This document shows positions 19,008 through 29,308 of a stretch of 64,000 nt of DNA, in pieces. The stretch is from Nitrospina sp. Its GTDB lineage: Bacteria > Nitrospinota > Nitrospinia > Nitrospinales > JACRGP01. The notes below the pieces were generated by a model. That model was not told where the DNA came from. It saw nothing but the letters and a program-made list of their open reading frames with translations, and searched no databases. A program made the position numbers and the translations under genes. Each line of letters opens with the position of its first letter. The first letter of the stretch is position 1. Location: positions 62,001-126,000 of the forward strand of contig JACAVV010000011.1 of NCBI GenBank assembly GCA_024648695.1, read 5' to 3'.

Positions 19008-20696
19008 ATGTCAGACCCCAAGAAAAAACTGAATCACAAAAGCCACACCGTCACACAAGGAGACAAGCGTTCGCCCAATCGGGCTATGCTCCGCGCTGTG
19101 GGCTTTACCGACGGGGATTTTGACAAACCGATTATTGGAATCGCCAACGGGCAAAGCAATATCACTCCCTGCAATGCAGGTTTGGGCCGGCTGGCCGACA
19201 TCGCCGCGGCATCTATTAAAGGGACCGGTGGCATGCCGCAAATGTTCGGCACCATTACCATCAGCGACGGAATTTCCATGGGAACCGAAGGCATGAAATG
19301 TTCCCTGGTGAGCCGTGACGTCATTGCCGATTCCATTGAAACTGTTTGCCGCGGACAAAACCTCGATGCTGTTATTTGTATCGGTGGATGTGATAAAAAC
19401 ATGCCGGGAGCCATGATGGCTATGGCGCGTCTCAACATTCCCGGAATTTTTGTTTATGGAGGCACCATCAAACCCGGTCATCTTGAAGGTGAGGACCTTA
19501 CCGTCGTGAGTTCTTTCGAAGCGGTAGGTAAATTCAGTGCGGGATTGATCGATCACGATCAACTCACAGATATTGAAAAGAATGCTTGTCCCGGCTATGG
19601 TTCCTGTGGGGGTATGTTCACTGCTAACACCATGTCGTCTGCATTTGAAGCCCTGGGGATGAGCCTGCCGTTCAGTTCCACCATGGCCAATGAGGACAAG
19701 GAAAAAGAAACCAGCACACAGGCCAGCGCCGAGGCCCTGTTCCCACTTTTAGAAAATAATATTTTGCCCAGAGACATCATGTCCCGAAAGGCTTTTGAAA
19801 ATGCTATTGCGGTTGTAATGGCAGTGGGCGGCTCCACCAATGCGGTATTGCATTTATTAGCAATTGCCCATTGCCTGGATATCGATTTGACCATCGAAGA
19901 TTTTGAAACCATTCGTAAAAAGACTCCTCATTTTTGCGACTTGAAGCCATCCGGAAAATACGTTGCCGTCGATCTGCATCGGGTTGGAGGCATCCCTCAA
20001 GTTATGAAATCCTTGCTGAATGCAGGACTTATCCACGGCGATTGTATGACGGTTACCGGAAGAACCATTGCTGAAAACCTGGAAAATGTTCCGGATCAGC
20101 CCGATCTCAATCAGGATGTCATTCTGCCCCTGGATCGGCCCAAGTCCCCTGAAGGACACTTGGTTATTTTGAAAGGCAACCTGTCACCCGAAGGCTGTGT
20201 AGCAAAAGTTTCAGGTGTTGCTGTAAAAAGTTTGGAGGGTCCTGCAAGAATTTTTGAATCTGAAGAAGAATGTCTGGACGCTATCATGGAGGACAAAATT
20301 CAGGCAGGTGACGTCATTGTGATCCGGTATGAAGGTCCCAAGGGAGGACCCGGAATGAGAGAAATGCTGGCTCCCACATCTGCAATTGTTGGTAAAGGCC
20401 TGGGAGATAAAGTAGGCCTGATCACAGACGGTCGGTTCTCAGGCGGCACCTTTGGTCTTGTTATCGGCCACGTCGCGCCAGAGGCTCAGGTAGGGGGTGC
20501 CATTGCCCTCATCCATGAAGGTGATACCATCAGCATTGATATTGAAAAACGAGTGCTCGAAGTTAAACTGAGTGATGAAGAACTGGCCCGCAGAAAAGAC
20601 CAATGGAAAGCCCCAGCTATAAAATACCAGCGTGGGGTCCTGGCAAAGTATGCGAAGCTGGTGTCCTCCGCTTCCAAAGGGGCCGTCACGGATTAA
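19008..20696 (+). CDS. ilvD: dihydroxy-acid dehydratase
   Basis: IlvD makes the 2-keto acids of valine and isoleucine by dehydration and carries an iron-sulfur cluster. The cluster and metal motifs are plain: [11 protein letters not shown] and [16 protein letters not shown]. The C-terminal active-site loop ([16 protein letters not shown]) is also conserved. AGGAGA lies 8 nt before the ATG. The 562-residue length is normal. No other branched-chain gene is near. The end nearly abuts the convergent lipoprotein gene. Confidence 0.97.
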   Translation: MSDPKKKLNHKSHTVTQGDKRSPNRAMLRAVGFTDGDFDKPIIGIANGQSNITPCNAGLGRLADIAAASIKGTGGMPQMFGTITISDGISMGTEGMKCSLVSRDVIADSIETVCRGQNLDAVICIGGCDKNMPGAMMAMARLNIPGIFVYGGTIKPGHLEGEDLTVVSSFEAVGKFSAGLIDHDQLTDIEKNACPGYGSCGGMFTANTMSSAFEALGMSLPFSSTMANEDKEKETSTQASAEALFPLLENNILPRDIMSRKAFENAIAVVMAVGGSTNAVLHLLAIAHCLDIDLTIEDFETIRKKTPHFCDLKPSGKYVAVDLHRVGGIPQVMKSLLNAGLIHGDCMTVTGRTIAENLENVPDQPDLNQDVILPLDRPKSPEGHLVILKGNLSPEGCVAKVSGVAVKSLEGPARIFESEEECLDAIMEDKIQAGDVIVIRYEGPKGGPGMREMLAPTSAIVGKGLGDKVGLITDGRFSGGTFGLVIGHVAPEAQVGGAIALIHEGDTISIDIEKRVLEVKLSDEELARRKDQWKAPAIKYQRGVLAKYAKLVSSASKGAVTD

Positions 20697-20702
20697 ATCG
20701 AA

Positions 20703-21509
20703 TCACGGCCTTTTCAGCAAAATCCAGGGAGAAATTCCTTTTTGCCCATTGGTTTCCCGGTTGCCGCCGTTCCAGGCGGCAATCGCCATGGGCTGGTAGG
20801 CGCCGAACTGCACATCGGCGTTGTCTTTATTCTTCCAGCTTCGTTTAAACACAACCTGCCACTGATCGTTTGCCCAGAAACCCAATCCATTCACATCCTG
20901 TTCGTCCTGGCGCGTAAGAGTGCTGAAACCTTCGGCATTTAAATCGTCTACGGGAGTTGTCCTTTTCTGAAAAGGACTGCCTGCAACACTGTGCTCCTGC
21001 ACCGATGTTCCCGACACCTTTTCTTTTTCCAATGCCTTTTGCCAGGCCGCCTTCCATTGCCAAATGTTGACCACCTCTCCATCGCTTCCCATAGTGATAG
21101 GGGGAAACTCTCCCTTTATATTTAAAGGAAACATCAAAGCCACCTGATCGGTATAATCAACACCAAATGAAAAATCCTCGTTTTTACTGTTATCCTTCCA
21201 GCTCAACAGGAAAGCAATATCGGAATCGTTGCCCACAGCCCGGATTTGAATTTGTTTGACAAAAGGATCGGGCCATTGCGGATTAGTGATCAATTGCGGT
21301 CCCAATTCAATTATGACCGGGTTTCCTTTTCCCTCATTTTGCCAAAATGGATCACGAGGTGACAATGGAATCTCCCCCTTAACTTTCTTTACCTTGATTT
21401 CATAGGAACAAGTTTCTTCTTCCAGACAATTCGCAATTTGGGACTCGTCGCACCCAGCAAGAAATATCAGAATCCCGGACAGCAACAAACACAAAACCCT
21501 TCTTGGCAT
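20703..21509 (-). CDS. haem-binding lipoprotein, ethylbenzene-dehydrogenase gamma-like
   Basis: The 268-residue protein has a lipoprotein signal ending in LAGC (C20), so it should be anchored on the periplasmic side. The rest resembles the haem b domain of DMSO-reductase-family gamma subunits (EB_dh family). TDQVALMFPL (M126), GEVVNIWQWKA and DVNGLGFWANDQWQVVFKR (K222) match the segments that in ethylbenzene dehydrogenase hold the Met and Lys haem ligands. WNGGNRETNGQKGIS is the usual C-terminal signature. No molybdopterin or iron-sulfur subunit is beside it, so it either acts as a free electron carrier or serves a distant complex. It lies 23 nt after an M16 protease gene, with AAGGA before its ATG. 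Confidence 0.82.
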   Translation of the reverse strand: MPRRVLCLLLSGILIFLAGCDESQIANCLEEETCSYEIKVKKVKGEIPLSPRDPFWQNEGKGNPVIIELGPQLITNPQWPDPFVKQIQIRAVGNDSDIAFLLSWKDNSKNEDFSFGVDYTDQVALMFPLNIKGEFPPITMGSDGEVVNIWQWKAAWQKALEKEKVSGTSVQEHSVAGSPFQKRTTPVDDLNAEGFSTLTRQDEQDVNGLGFWANDQWQVVFKRSWKNKDNADVQFGAYQPMAIAAWNGGNRETNGQKGISPWILLKRP

Positions 21510-21532
21510 AATTTTCCTTTTTATATATTCAT

Positions 21533-22843
21533 TTAAAATTCAGCGGCTAGACGCCGCACTTCATTACACATTTCAGGGGTATGGGGCCCGACCAGCACCA
21601 GATTCAAACGTTCAGGAACAAACAACCTGCGGCCCAATTCCCACAAGTCCTCAGCGCTTATGGATTGAACCAAAGCTCGCTCCTCTTCCACAGAAACCTG
21701 GTACGAATACAAGTCTGCAAATCCATAGCGTAGAATTTGTTTATAGGGATCATCCAGTTCAAAATCCAGATCGAAAAAATAGCGATTCCTGAAATGTTCC
21801 ACTTCCTCATGACTCGGTCCTTCCCGAAGAAATTTTTTGATTTCCCTGAAAATAATTTCAACAGCGGTCTTAACCTTTTGTGGACTCACAGAGATGTCAA
21901 AATCGAAGGTACCCGTATCAGACAAACTGGTCGCACTGCATTCAATAGAATAAGCCAAGCCTTCATCTTCCCGAACCGCCTTTTGCAAACGGGATGAAAC
22001 CCCATCATCGAACAAACTGCTCAGCAAAATAATCTTGTAATAATCTTCATGATTGTACGACAGCCCTCGAAAACATATCTGGATCTGCACCTGACTGTCT
22101 TTATCATACTGAAACAACACGCCTGGTTGAACCTGGCGTTCCTCCACAGAGCCCAAAAAATGATTTCTGGCAATTCTCTTTCCACGTTCAGGAAGCCTCG
22201 AAAAGTATTTTTCCGCCGATTCGACCAGGGTCTCATGAGTAACCGCGCCAGCAACGGCAAGGACCATGTTGCCGGGATTGTAATACTCTTCAAAATAATT
22301 TTTAAGTAATGGAACATCAATAGCCCGAATAGTCTTGTCCGTTCCAATGATCGACATGGCAAGAGGGTTATCCTTGTACAAAAGACGGCAAGCCAGATTA
22401 TCGATATCCGTAATGTTGCCATCTTCGTTAATTTCTTCCAGATACTCTTCGAGAATGATCCCTCTCTCGATTTCAATGGAAGGGAAAGTCGGTTGAGTGA
22501 AAAAGTTGGAAAAAATTTCTATACCCCGGTCCAGCCGGGAGCTTTGGGGACTGAAACCATAAAAGGTATATTCATTTGTGGTGTAGGCCCGCATATCACG
22601 ACCGATTTTTTCGAACTCTTTATTAAGGGATATAGAATCGGGAAACTTACTATTGCCCCGAAAAATCATGTGCTCTAAAAAATGGGACACCCCATTATTG
22701 GAGGCGTTTTCAAAACGCAATCCAGCCCGAATAAACATGGCCACCTCAACCGTATGGATATGAGGCATCTCGATGGTAACGACGGAAAGGCCATTGGACA
22801 ACACATCTTTGTAGTTTTTTATCTCCGCTAAGGCTAAACTCAT
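21533..22843 (-). CDS. M16 zinc peptidase (processing-protease type)
   Basis: The 436-residue protein carries the inverted zinc motif HFLEHMIFRG (HxxEH) and the distal Glu segment EEYLEEINEDGN, so it should be catalytically active. The length fits the single-repeat PqqF/mitochondrial-processing-peptidase-like subgroup. I see no signal peptide, which suggests a cytoplasmic site, where it would digest small proteins or peptides. It is the first gene of a likely two-gene unit with the haem-binding lipoprotein. A link between the two functions is not known. Confidence 0.9.
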   Translation of the reverse strand: MSLALAEIKNYKDVLSNGLSVVTIEMPHIHTVEVAMFIRAGLRFENASNNGVSHFLEHMIFRGNSKFPDSISLNKEFEKIGRDMRAYTTNEYTFYGFSPQSSRLDRGIEIFSNFFTQPTFPSIEIERGIILEEYLEEINEDGNITDIDNLACRLLYKDNPLAMSIIGTDKTIRAIDVPLLKNYFEEYYNPGNMVLAVAGAVTHETLVESAEKYFSRLPERGKRIARNHFLGSVEERQVQPGVLFQYDKDSQVQIQICFRGLSYNHEDYYKIILLSSLFDDGVSSRLQKAVREDEGLAYSIECSATSLSDTGTFDFDISVSPQKVKTAVEIIFREIKKFLREGPSHEEVEHFRNRYFFDLDFELDDPYKQILRYGFADLYSYQVSVEEERALVQSISAEDLWELGRRLFVPERLNLVLVGPHTPEMCNEVRRLAAEF

Positions 22844-22996
22844 CAGGTATTATTTGGATTCAAAAGCTGGTGAAATGAATTGGAGGAAAACCTAAATGGC
22901 GGTCCTTCCTGAAAGAAATTTATTATCTCACAAGCCACGAAATTCGATAAAGTAATTTTCCTTTCGACAACCAGATTTTAAAGAGCACTTCTTACT

Positions 22997-23899
22997 GTGT
23001 CAAAACAAAACCGAAATTCAATTGAAGCCGTTTCACCTTCCAAGCTGTTTTGCTTCGGATTGGGTTATACCGCGCTCAACCTTGCGAATCGTTTGAAGTA
23101 TTTGGGCTGGGAAATTTCGGGAACCACCCGCAATCCTGAAAAATATAAATCGTTAAAAAATCAGGGCATTCGATGCATGTTAATTCCTGATGAGCCTGTA
23201 GATAACATCCATCAAGCAGTTAGAGAGTCTTCTTGCATACTGATTTCGATTCCGCCGCAGGGGAAACAAGACTGGGTGTTGGAAATTTTTAAAGAAGATA
23301 TCGCCAGGTCTTCCAATCTTCAATGGCTGGGCTACCTTTCTACCACTGGAGTCTATGGAAACCATGATGGCGAATGGGTCGATGAGGAGACTCCTCCTCA
23401 ACCCAACTCTGAAAGAAGTTTTGTTCGAGCACAGGTTGAAAAGCAATGGCTTGAATTGTTTCATGAGTCCGGTCTGCCCGTTCACTTATTTCGATTAGTA
23501 GGGATTTACGGTCCGGGGAGAGGCATGTTAGCTAGACTCCTTAAGGGAACCATGCAGAGAATCGATTCCCCCGGACAATTGTTTTCACACATTCATGTCG
23601 ACGACATTGTGCAGGTCTTGACGACATCCATAGGGCAACCCAATCCAGGCTCGGTTTACAATCTGTGTGACGACACACCCGTATCCCAAAGAGAAGCGGT
23701 TGAATACGCTTGCCAGTTACTTAAAATGGAGCCCCCACCCCTCGTTGCTCTCGAAGACTCCAACCTGGGTCCTTTAGGAAAAAGTTTTTATCTGGACCGA
23801 AAACGTGTCTCGAACAACAAATTAAAGTCTGAACTTGGTGTGGAATTGATTTTTCCGGATTATTTCAAAGGACTGGAAAGCTTGATAAAAAACGCCTAA
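22997..23899 (+). CDS. NAD-dependent epimerase/dehydratase-family protein (extended SDR)
   Basis: The 300-residue protein has an N-terminal Rossmann motif (FCFGLGYTALNLANRL), a YLSTTGVYG active-site-like segment, and FRLVGIYGPGRGML, as in YeeZ-type atypical SDRs. In this group the usual YxxxK Tyr/Lys pair is often missing, and here the second residue after VYG is not the classic Lys. Its role may be in nucleotide-sugar or stress metabolism, but the substrate is unknown. The start is GTG. The CbiX-like gene follows on the same strand 43 nt later. Confidence 0.8.
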   Translation: MSKQNRNSIEAVSPSKLFCFGLGYTALNLANRLKYLGWEISGTTRNPEKYKSLKNQGIRCMLIPDEPVDNIHQAVRESSCILISIPPQGKQDWVLEIFKEDIARSSNLQWLGYLSTTGVYGNHDGEWVDEETPPQPNSERSFVRAQVEKQWLELFHESGLPVHLFRLVGIYGPGRGMLARLLKGTMQRIDSPGQLFSHIHVDDIVQVLTTSIGQPNPGSVYNLCDDTPVSQREAVEYACQLLKMEPPPLVALEDSNLGPLGKSFYLDRKRVSNNKLKSELGVELIFPDYFKGLESLIKNA

Positions 23900-23942
23900 A
23901 ATAGGTTGCCCCTATATTCAACTTTCCATTGTCAGGAATACC

Positions 23943-24470
23943 ATGCCAGAAATTAAAAACGGTGTGATCCTTGTGGGTCATGGCGGCGTGCCTACCGATT
24001 TCCCTCCTCAATTGCTCTCAAAACTAAAACGGCTGGAAGGAGAACGTCGTAAAGCGGGAAAACCTGCTACTGAGGAAGAATTGAAGCTGGATCAAAAACT
24101 AAGAAACTGGCCCCGCTCTCCGGAATCCGATCCATATCAGGCCGGATTCCTTTCCCTGGCGGACCACTTAAGGGAACGTTTACAAAATGTAACGTTAGCA
24201 ATCGCTTACAACGAATTCTGCGCTCCCACGCTGGAGACGGCCGCCAAAGGGTTGATCGATTCAGGAGTGAATCATATCACGGTCGTTCCCACCATGATGA
24301 CCCCGGGTGGATCACATTCCGAGATTGAAATCCCAGAAGCGTTGGACCATCTAAAGAGTTCCTATCCAAAGGTTGAATTTCGTTACGCCTGGCCTTTTGA
24401 TCTGGGGAAAATAGCCGAGTTGCTCCTTGAGCAAATCCATTCAGGTTTTCAACGCAACCAATCATCCTAA
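23943..24470 (+). CDS. CbiX-like chelatase-family protein
   Basis: The 175-residue protein has the chelatase-like metal site of the CbiX/SirB family: VGHGG near residue 14 and TPGGSHSEIEIPEAL near residue 120, plus NEFCAPTLETA in the middle. Family members insert cobalt or iron into sirohydrochlorin. A charged insert of about 45 residues follows the first strand (residues 20-60), which is unusual for the short archaeal form. No cobalamin genes are nearby, so the natural substrate is uncertain. AGGA precedes the ATG by 5 nt. The 3' end overlaps the convergent dnaE by 9 nt. Confidence 0.78.
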   Translation: MPEIKNGVILVGHGGVPTDFPPQLLSKLKRLEGERRKAGKPATEEELKLDQKLRNWPRSPESDPYQAGFLSLADHLRERLQNVTLAIAYNEFCAPTLETAAKGLIDSGVNHITVVPTMMTPGGSHSEIEIPEALDHLKSSYPKVEFRYAWPFDLGKIAELLLEQIHSGFQRNQSS

Positions 24471-27400
24471 GTTTACTGAACCTTCACCAAGCAGGGTTTC
24501 GATTTTATGGATTGCCTCTTCAGAGGGCTGGATTTTCATATCCGTTCTTACTGTCCGGTTGGGAGTATGATCCGGGAAAATGAAGTGCAATAGCAATTCA
24601 TTATTTCCCGGAAAGGGATCCAGAATTTTTTTAACTTCCATAAGGGTTTCTCGCTCCAAACCGGGTGTGCGTAACTGGATATTGACTTTCCCCTTCCAAT
24701 TATATCTGGCCTCGCTTAAGGGAAAAACCTCCTTCGCAATCAATTTGGGCAGGTTGCCATCGGAATCGATAGTCCCTTTGACCAACAAAGGCTCATCGGC
24801 CTGAACCAGTTCCTGAATAGTTGCATACAATTCGGGCCAAAGAGTAACTTCAACAGTCCCTTGAAGATCTTCCAGAGTCAGAAGACCCATTTTATCACCC
24901 TTCTTTGTCGTCTTTTCCGCAAGCTTGGAAGGAACCCCCCCCAGACTCACAGACTTGCCGTTAGGTTCTTCAGAAATCAGGCTGGAATTGGTATCTGAAA
25001 ACCAGGCCAGATCTTTTTCGAATCTTACAAGGGGATGACCCGATACATAGAACCCGAGCGTCTCTTTTTCGTATTTCAAGCGTTCCTGGTCCGACCACTC
25101 CTCCGCATCGCTGGCACTTATCTCCTTATCTTCTGCCCCGGTATCCTCTTCAAACATGTCGAACATGCTGGACTGGCCCAATTGCCGATCCCGTTGCAGG
25201 GATTGTCCCATTTCCATAGTGGCCGTCAGGTTTTCCATCATCACCGATCGTTTTTCTCCGAAGGAGTCAAACGCACCGCTTTTGATCAGGCTTTCAATCA
25301 CGCGTTTGTTAACTTGCCGCAAGTCCACATGTTCGCAAAACTCTTTCAGTGAGGAAAATCTGCCCAATTCCTTGCGCACCTCCAAAATACCATCAATCGC
25401 CGCCGACCCCACATTCTTGATCGCGCCCAGGCCAAATACCAGTTGATCGTCTGCAATAGTAAAGTCTTTTCGACTTTTGTTCACATCCGGTGGCATGATC
25501 TTGATCCCCATGCTCCGGCAATCGTTGATGGATTTCAGAACCTTGTCGGTGCTGTCCATTTCGCTGGTGATCAGGGCACCAAAAAACTGCAAAGGATAAT
25601 AGCTTTTCAAATAGGCGGTCTGATAAGAAACCAGGGCGTAGGCCGCACTGTGCGATTTGTTGAATCCGTAGCCCGCAAACTTGGCCATCAAATCGAAAAT
25701 TTTCTCCGATTTGGTTTTTGGAAATTTGTTCTTTTCAGTTCCCGATAGAAACTTTTCCTTTTGCTGGTCCATCTCCTCCTGCTTCTTCTTTCCCATTGCC
25801 CGACGAAGGAGGTCAGCGTCCCCCAGAGTGAACCCAGCCAGAACACTGGCGATCTTCATCACCTGTTCCTGATAGAGGATAACCCCATAAGTTTCCTTTA
25901 AAATATCTTCCAGTTCGGGAAGGTCGTACTGAACTTTTTTTGTACCGTGTTTGCATTTCACATAATCATCCACCATACCGCTTTCCAACGGACCAGGCCG
26001 GAACAGTGCAAGCAAAGCGATGATATCCTCAAAATGGTCGGGCTTCATTTTTTTCAGGAGATCCCGCATGCCAGAGCTTTCCAACTGAAAAATCCCTTGC
26101 GTTTTGGCTGAGCTTAAGAGTTCAAAGGTCTTCGGGTCATCCATAGGAATGGCGTCGATATCGAGGTCCTCACCCACCGAATCCTTGATGAGCTTGAGTG
26201 TGTTATGAATCACCGTGAGGGTACGCAGACCCAGGAAATCCATTTTCAACAACCCAAGCTTTTCGATATGGTTCATGGTGAACTGGGTCACGACTTCGTC
26301 ATTGCCACCTTTATACAAAGGCAGAAATTCCCACAGCGGTTTGGGCGAGATCACAACACCGGCGGCGTGGGTTGAACAATGGCGCGGCAGACCTTCCAGG
26401 TTTGAAGCGATGGTTAACAATTCTTCGACCTGTTCATTCGCCTTGCGCATCTCTTTGAATTTTTTCTCTTCCTTGAACGCATCTTGCAAGGTGATGTTGA
26501 GTCGATTGGGAACCAGTTTCGCGATTTTGTCCACTTCCCCGTAGGTCATATCGAGGACCCGGCCCACATCCCGAATAACGCCCTTCGCGTTCATGCTTCC
26601 AAAGGTGATAATCTGAGTGACATTTTCATTGCCGCCATACTTTTCGGTAACATAGCGAATGACTTCGTCCCGCCCTTCAATACAAAAGTCGATATCGATA
26701 TCCGGCATGCTCACGCGTTCCGGGTTTAAAAACCGCTCGAAGAGGAGGTCGTAGGTGATGGGGTCCAAATCGGTAATTTTTAGAGCATAGGCTACCAGGC
26801 TTCCAGCGGCCGACCCCCGGCCCGGGCCAACAGGAATATGGTGTTCGCGCGCGTAGCGAATAAAATCCCAGACAATCAAAAAATAACCGGGAAACCCCAT
26901 GCTCTTTATGATTTGCAATTCTTCATTCAGACGTTCTTCATAGACAGCCCCGGGAACTTCAATATTTCTTTCGCTGTAGAACTCCAGACGCTCCTGCAAA
27001 CCTTCCCTGGATTTTTTTTCCAGAAAGGAATCCAGAGTATCCTCTTCCGGGACAGGGTATTCGGGTAAATTGTACTTTCCAAATTCGATATCCAGATTGC
27101 ACCTTTGGGCAATCTCAATGGTGTTCTCTATGGCACCCGGGATGTGGCCAAACAGGGCGGACATCTCTTCAGGCGACTTAAAATAGTATTGTCCTCCGGG
27201 ATACTGCATGCGATAAGGATCGCTGATGGTTTTTCCAGTCTGCAAACAGAGCAGAATTTCATGAGCCCGGGCATCTTCAGGATTGAGGTAATGGCAATTA
27301 TTGGTGGCAACTACCGGAATAGATAACTCGTCACCCAATCGAACCATATCCTTATTGACCTTTTCCTGCTCATCTTTATTATGATATTGCAGTTCCAGGA

Positions 27401-27926
27401 AAAAGTTGTCCTTCCCCATGATCTCACTGTATTGCCCTGCCATTTTCCTGGCCCGCGGCAGGTTTTCGCGGTTGATGTTCCAGGCAACTTCGCCACGCAT
27501 GCAGGAACTGAGTGCGATTAAGCCTTCGGAATGTTGCGAAAGGTATTCCTTGTCAATTCGTGGCTTGTAATAAAATCCATTCAGATAACCCTCGGAAACA
27601 ATTTTGAGGAGATTTTTATAACCCGTTTCGTTCTTGCAAAGTAATATCAGGTGGAACGAAGCATCGCGTAGACCATGTTTTTCTTTTTTGTCGAGTCGGC
27701 TTTCCGGTGCCACATATACTTCACATCCGATGATGGGTTTCAATCCGTGTTTCTTTGCACCATTGTAAAATTCGACAGCACCAAACAGGTTTCCATGGTC
27801 GGTCATTGTGATAGCGGGCATTTTAAACTCTTCGGCTTTGCGGAACAGGGCCTCATGCCGTATGGACGAATCCAGCAGGCTATAAAACGTATGAAGGTGC
27901 AAATGAACAAAATTGGAATGATGCAT
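24462..27926 (-). CDS. dnaE: DNA polymerase III alpha subunit
   Basis: DnaE is the replicative polymerase. The order is PHP domain (HLHLHTFYSLLDSS and TMTDHGNLFG), palm with the aspartates in PDIDIDFCIEGRDEV, thumb and fingers (FRPGPLESGMV; GYGFNKSHSAAYALVSYQT), helix-hairpin-helix (VNKRVIESLIKSGAFD) and a C-terminal OB fold (SLGGVPSKLAEKTTKKGDKMG). The 1154 residues and this order match the DnaE1 class. The PHP His residues seen at the N-terminus are kept. No strong ribosome site is visible. The gene is alone on its strand, with ald upstream by 64 nt. Confidence 0.97.
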   Translation of the reverse strand: MHHSNFVHLHLHTFYSLLDSSIRHEALFRKAEEFKMPAITMTDHGNLFGAVEFYNGAKKHGLKPIIGCEVYVAPESRLDKKEKHGLRDASFHLILLCKNETGYKNLLKIVSEGYLNGFYYKPRIDKEYLSQHSEGLIALSSCMRGEVAWNINRENLPRARKMAGQYSEIMGKDNFFLELQYHNKDEQEKVNKDMVRLGDELSIPVVATNNCHYLNPEDARAHEILLCLQTGKTISDPYRMQYPGGQYYFKSPEEMSALFGHIPGAIENTIEIAQRCNLDIEFGKYNLPEYPVPEEDTLDSFLEKKSREGLQERLEFYSERNIEVPGAVYEERLNEELQIIKSMGFPGYFLIVWDFIRYAREHHIPVGPGRGSAAGSLVAYALKITDLDPITYDLLFERFLNPERVSMPDIDIDFCIEGRDEVIRYVTEKYGGNENVTQIITFGSMNAKGVIRDVGRVLDMTYGEVDKIAKLVPNRLNITLQDAFKEEKKFKEMRKANEQVEELLTIASNLEGLPRHCSTHAAGVVISPKPLWEFLPLYKGGNDEVVTQFTMNHIEKLGLLKMDFLGLRTLTVIHNTLKLIKDSVGEDLDIDAIPMDDPKTFELLSSAKTQGIFQLESSGMRDLLKKMKPDHFEDIIALLALFRPGPLESGMVDDYVKCKHGTKKVQYDLPELEDILKETYGVILYQEQVMKIASVLAGFTLGDADLLRRAMGKKKQEEMDQQKEKFLSGTEKNKFPKTKSEKIFDLMAKFAGYGFNKSHSAAYALVSYQTAYLKSYYPLQFFGALITSEMDSTDKVLKSINDCRSMGIKIMPPDVNKSRKDFTIADDQLVFGLGAIKNVGSAAIDGILEVRKELGRFSSLKEFCEHVDLRQVNKRVIESLIKSGAFDSFGEKRSVMMENLTATMEMGQSLQRDRQLGQSSMFDMFEEDTGAEDKEISASDAEEWSDQERLKYEKETLGFYVSGHPLVRFEKDLAWFSDTNSSLISEEPNGKSVSLGGVPSKLAEKTTKKGDKMGLLTLEDLQGTVEVTLWPELYATIQELVQADEPLLVKGTIDSDGNLPKLIAKEVFPLSEARYNWKGKVNIQLRTPGLERETLMEVKKILDPFPGNNELLLHFIFPDHTPNRTVRTDMKIQPSEEAIHKIETLLGEGSVNLG

Positions 27927-27990
27927 ATTTTAATAAATTTTCTAATTTAAAAGTACGTGCTGAAAAACAGTAGAAACCACAAGGTCCGAT

Positions 27991-29103
27991 TTAATTCAAC
28001 ACTTTTTCCAAAGGAACATATTCCTTATCGAGAGCATCCGCTACTGCGGGATGGGTGACCGACCCTTTATATAAATTCACTCCCCATCGAAACGGAATAT
28101 TTTCCTGTACTAATTTATTAAAGCCCTTATTGGCCAGTTCCAAAGCATAGGGAAAGGTGGCGTTGGTTAGCGCAAATGTGGATGTTCGGGAAACAGCGCC
28201 TGGCATATTGGCCACGCAATAGTGGATCACCTCATCCACCTGGAAAATGGGATTGCTATGCGTTGTAGGATGCGACGTTTCCATCATACCTCCCTGATCG
28301 ATTCCCACATCCACTAGCACAGAACCTTTCTTCATCATGGAAACCATTTCGCGGGTCACCAGTTTAGGAGCTTTTGCGCCAGGCAGAAGCACTCCACCGA
28401 TCACAAGGTCGGCAGATTGTATCGATTGGTTAATATTAATTCGATTCGACATCAAGGTTCTTAAACGCCCACCAAAAATATCATCGAGATAGCGAAGCCG
28501 ATTGAGATTGATATCGAGCAAAGTCACCTGAGCCCCAGCGCCAATAGCCATTTTTGCGGCATTCGAACCGACTATACCGCCTCCGACGATAACAACATTT
28601 GCAGGGTCGACACCAGGAACTCCGCCTAATAAAATACCCCTTCCACCCGATTCCCGTTCAAGATATTTAGCCCCTTCATGAACCGCCATGCGGCCGGCCA
28701 CTTCGCTCATGGGAATCAATAAGGGGAGCGAACGGTCCTCCAACTGAACGGTTTCATAAGCGATGCCGATAATTTTCCGGTCCAGCAAAGCCTGGGCCAA
28801 TTCAGGGGCTGGCGCCAAATGCAAATAAGTATACAGAATCTGCCCTTCCCGGAATAACTGAAATTCTTCTGGCAAAGGCTCCTTAACCTTGATTATCAAT
28901 TCGGATTGGTCAAAGACCTCGTTGCGCTCGACAATTCTAGCCCCTTCCGCCTCGAACTGGTCATTTTCAAGTCCGCTTCCCACACCTGCGTTATCCTCTA
29001 TAAGCACCGTATGGCCCGCCTCAACCAAATGATGGACCCCTGCTGGGGTCAACGCTACCCGATATTCATCTGTTTTAATTTCCTTAGGAACACCAATGAT
29101 CAT
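27991..29103 (-). CDS. ald: alanine dehydrogenase
   Basis: Ald interconverts L-alanine and pyruvate plus ammonia with NAD. MIIGVPKEIKTDEYRVALTP is the family start. The NAD loop is in VVIVGGGIVGSNAAKMAIGAGA, and the substrate region contains YLHLAPAPELAQ. The 370-residue length is normal. GGAG lies 9 nt before the ATG. It is followed by dnaE on the same strand, but a functional link is unlikely. It may serve nitrogen assimilation or alanine breakdown. Confidence 0.97.
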   Translation of the reverse strand: MIIGVPKEIKTDEYRVALTPAGVHHLVEAGHTVLIEDNAGVGSGLENDQFEAEGARIVERNEVFDQSELIIKVKEPLPEEFQLFREGQILYTYLHLAPAPELAQALLDRKIIGIAYETVQLEDRSLPLLIPMSEVAGRMAVHEGAKYLERESGGRGILLGGVPGVDPANVVIVGGGIVGSNAAKMAIGAGAQVTLLDINLNRLRYLDDIFGGRLRTLMSNRININQSIQSADLVIGGVLLPGAKAPKLVTREMVSMMKKGSVLVDVGIDQGGMMETSHPTTHSNPIFQVDEVIHYCVANMPGAVSRTSTFALTNATFPYALELANKGFNKLVQENIPFRWGVNLYKGSVTHPAVADALDKEYVPLEKVLN

Positions 29104-29308
29104 AATCCAGAACTCCGTTCTACAGGCCAGTCGGTTTGAATAAATTTAACTCCATCACATATAATAAAATACCCTTGGTCCATTAGGTAAAAAATCTTTT
29201 TCGGGGATTAGCACCTTCACCTTTTTTGAATGATGACATCAATTTTTTCAACAGAACCCTTTAATTTAGGTAAATGTTCATTTAAACTATTGCCATAATC
29301 AAACACTT

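Noticed and set aside
19011-19562. Long minus-strand frame inside ilvD
   Set aside because: It is a mirror of a strongly conserved gene, with no ribosome site and no recognisable protein pattern.
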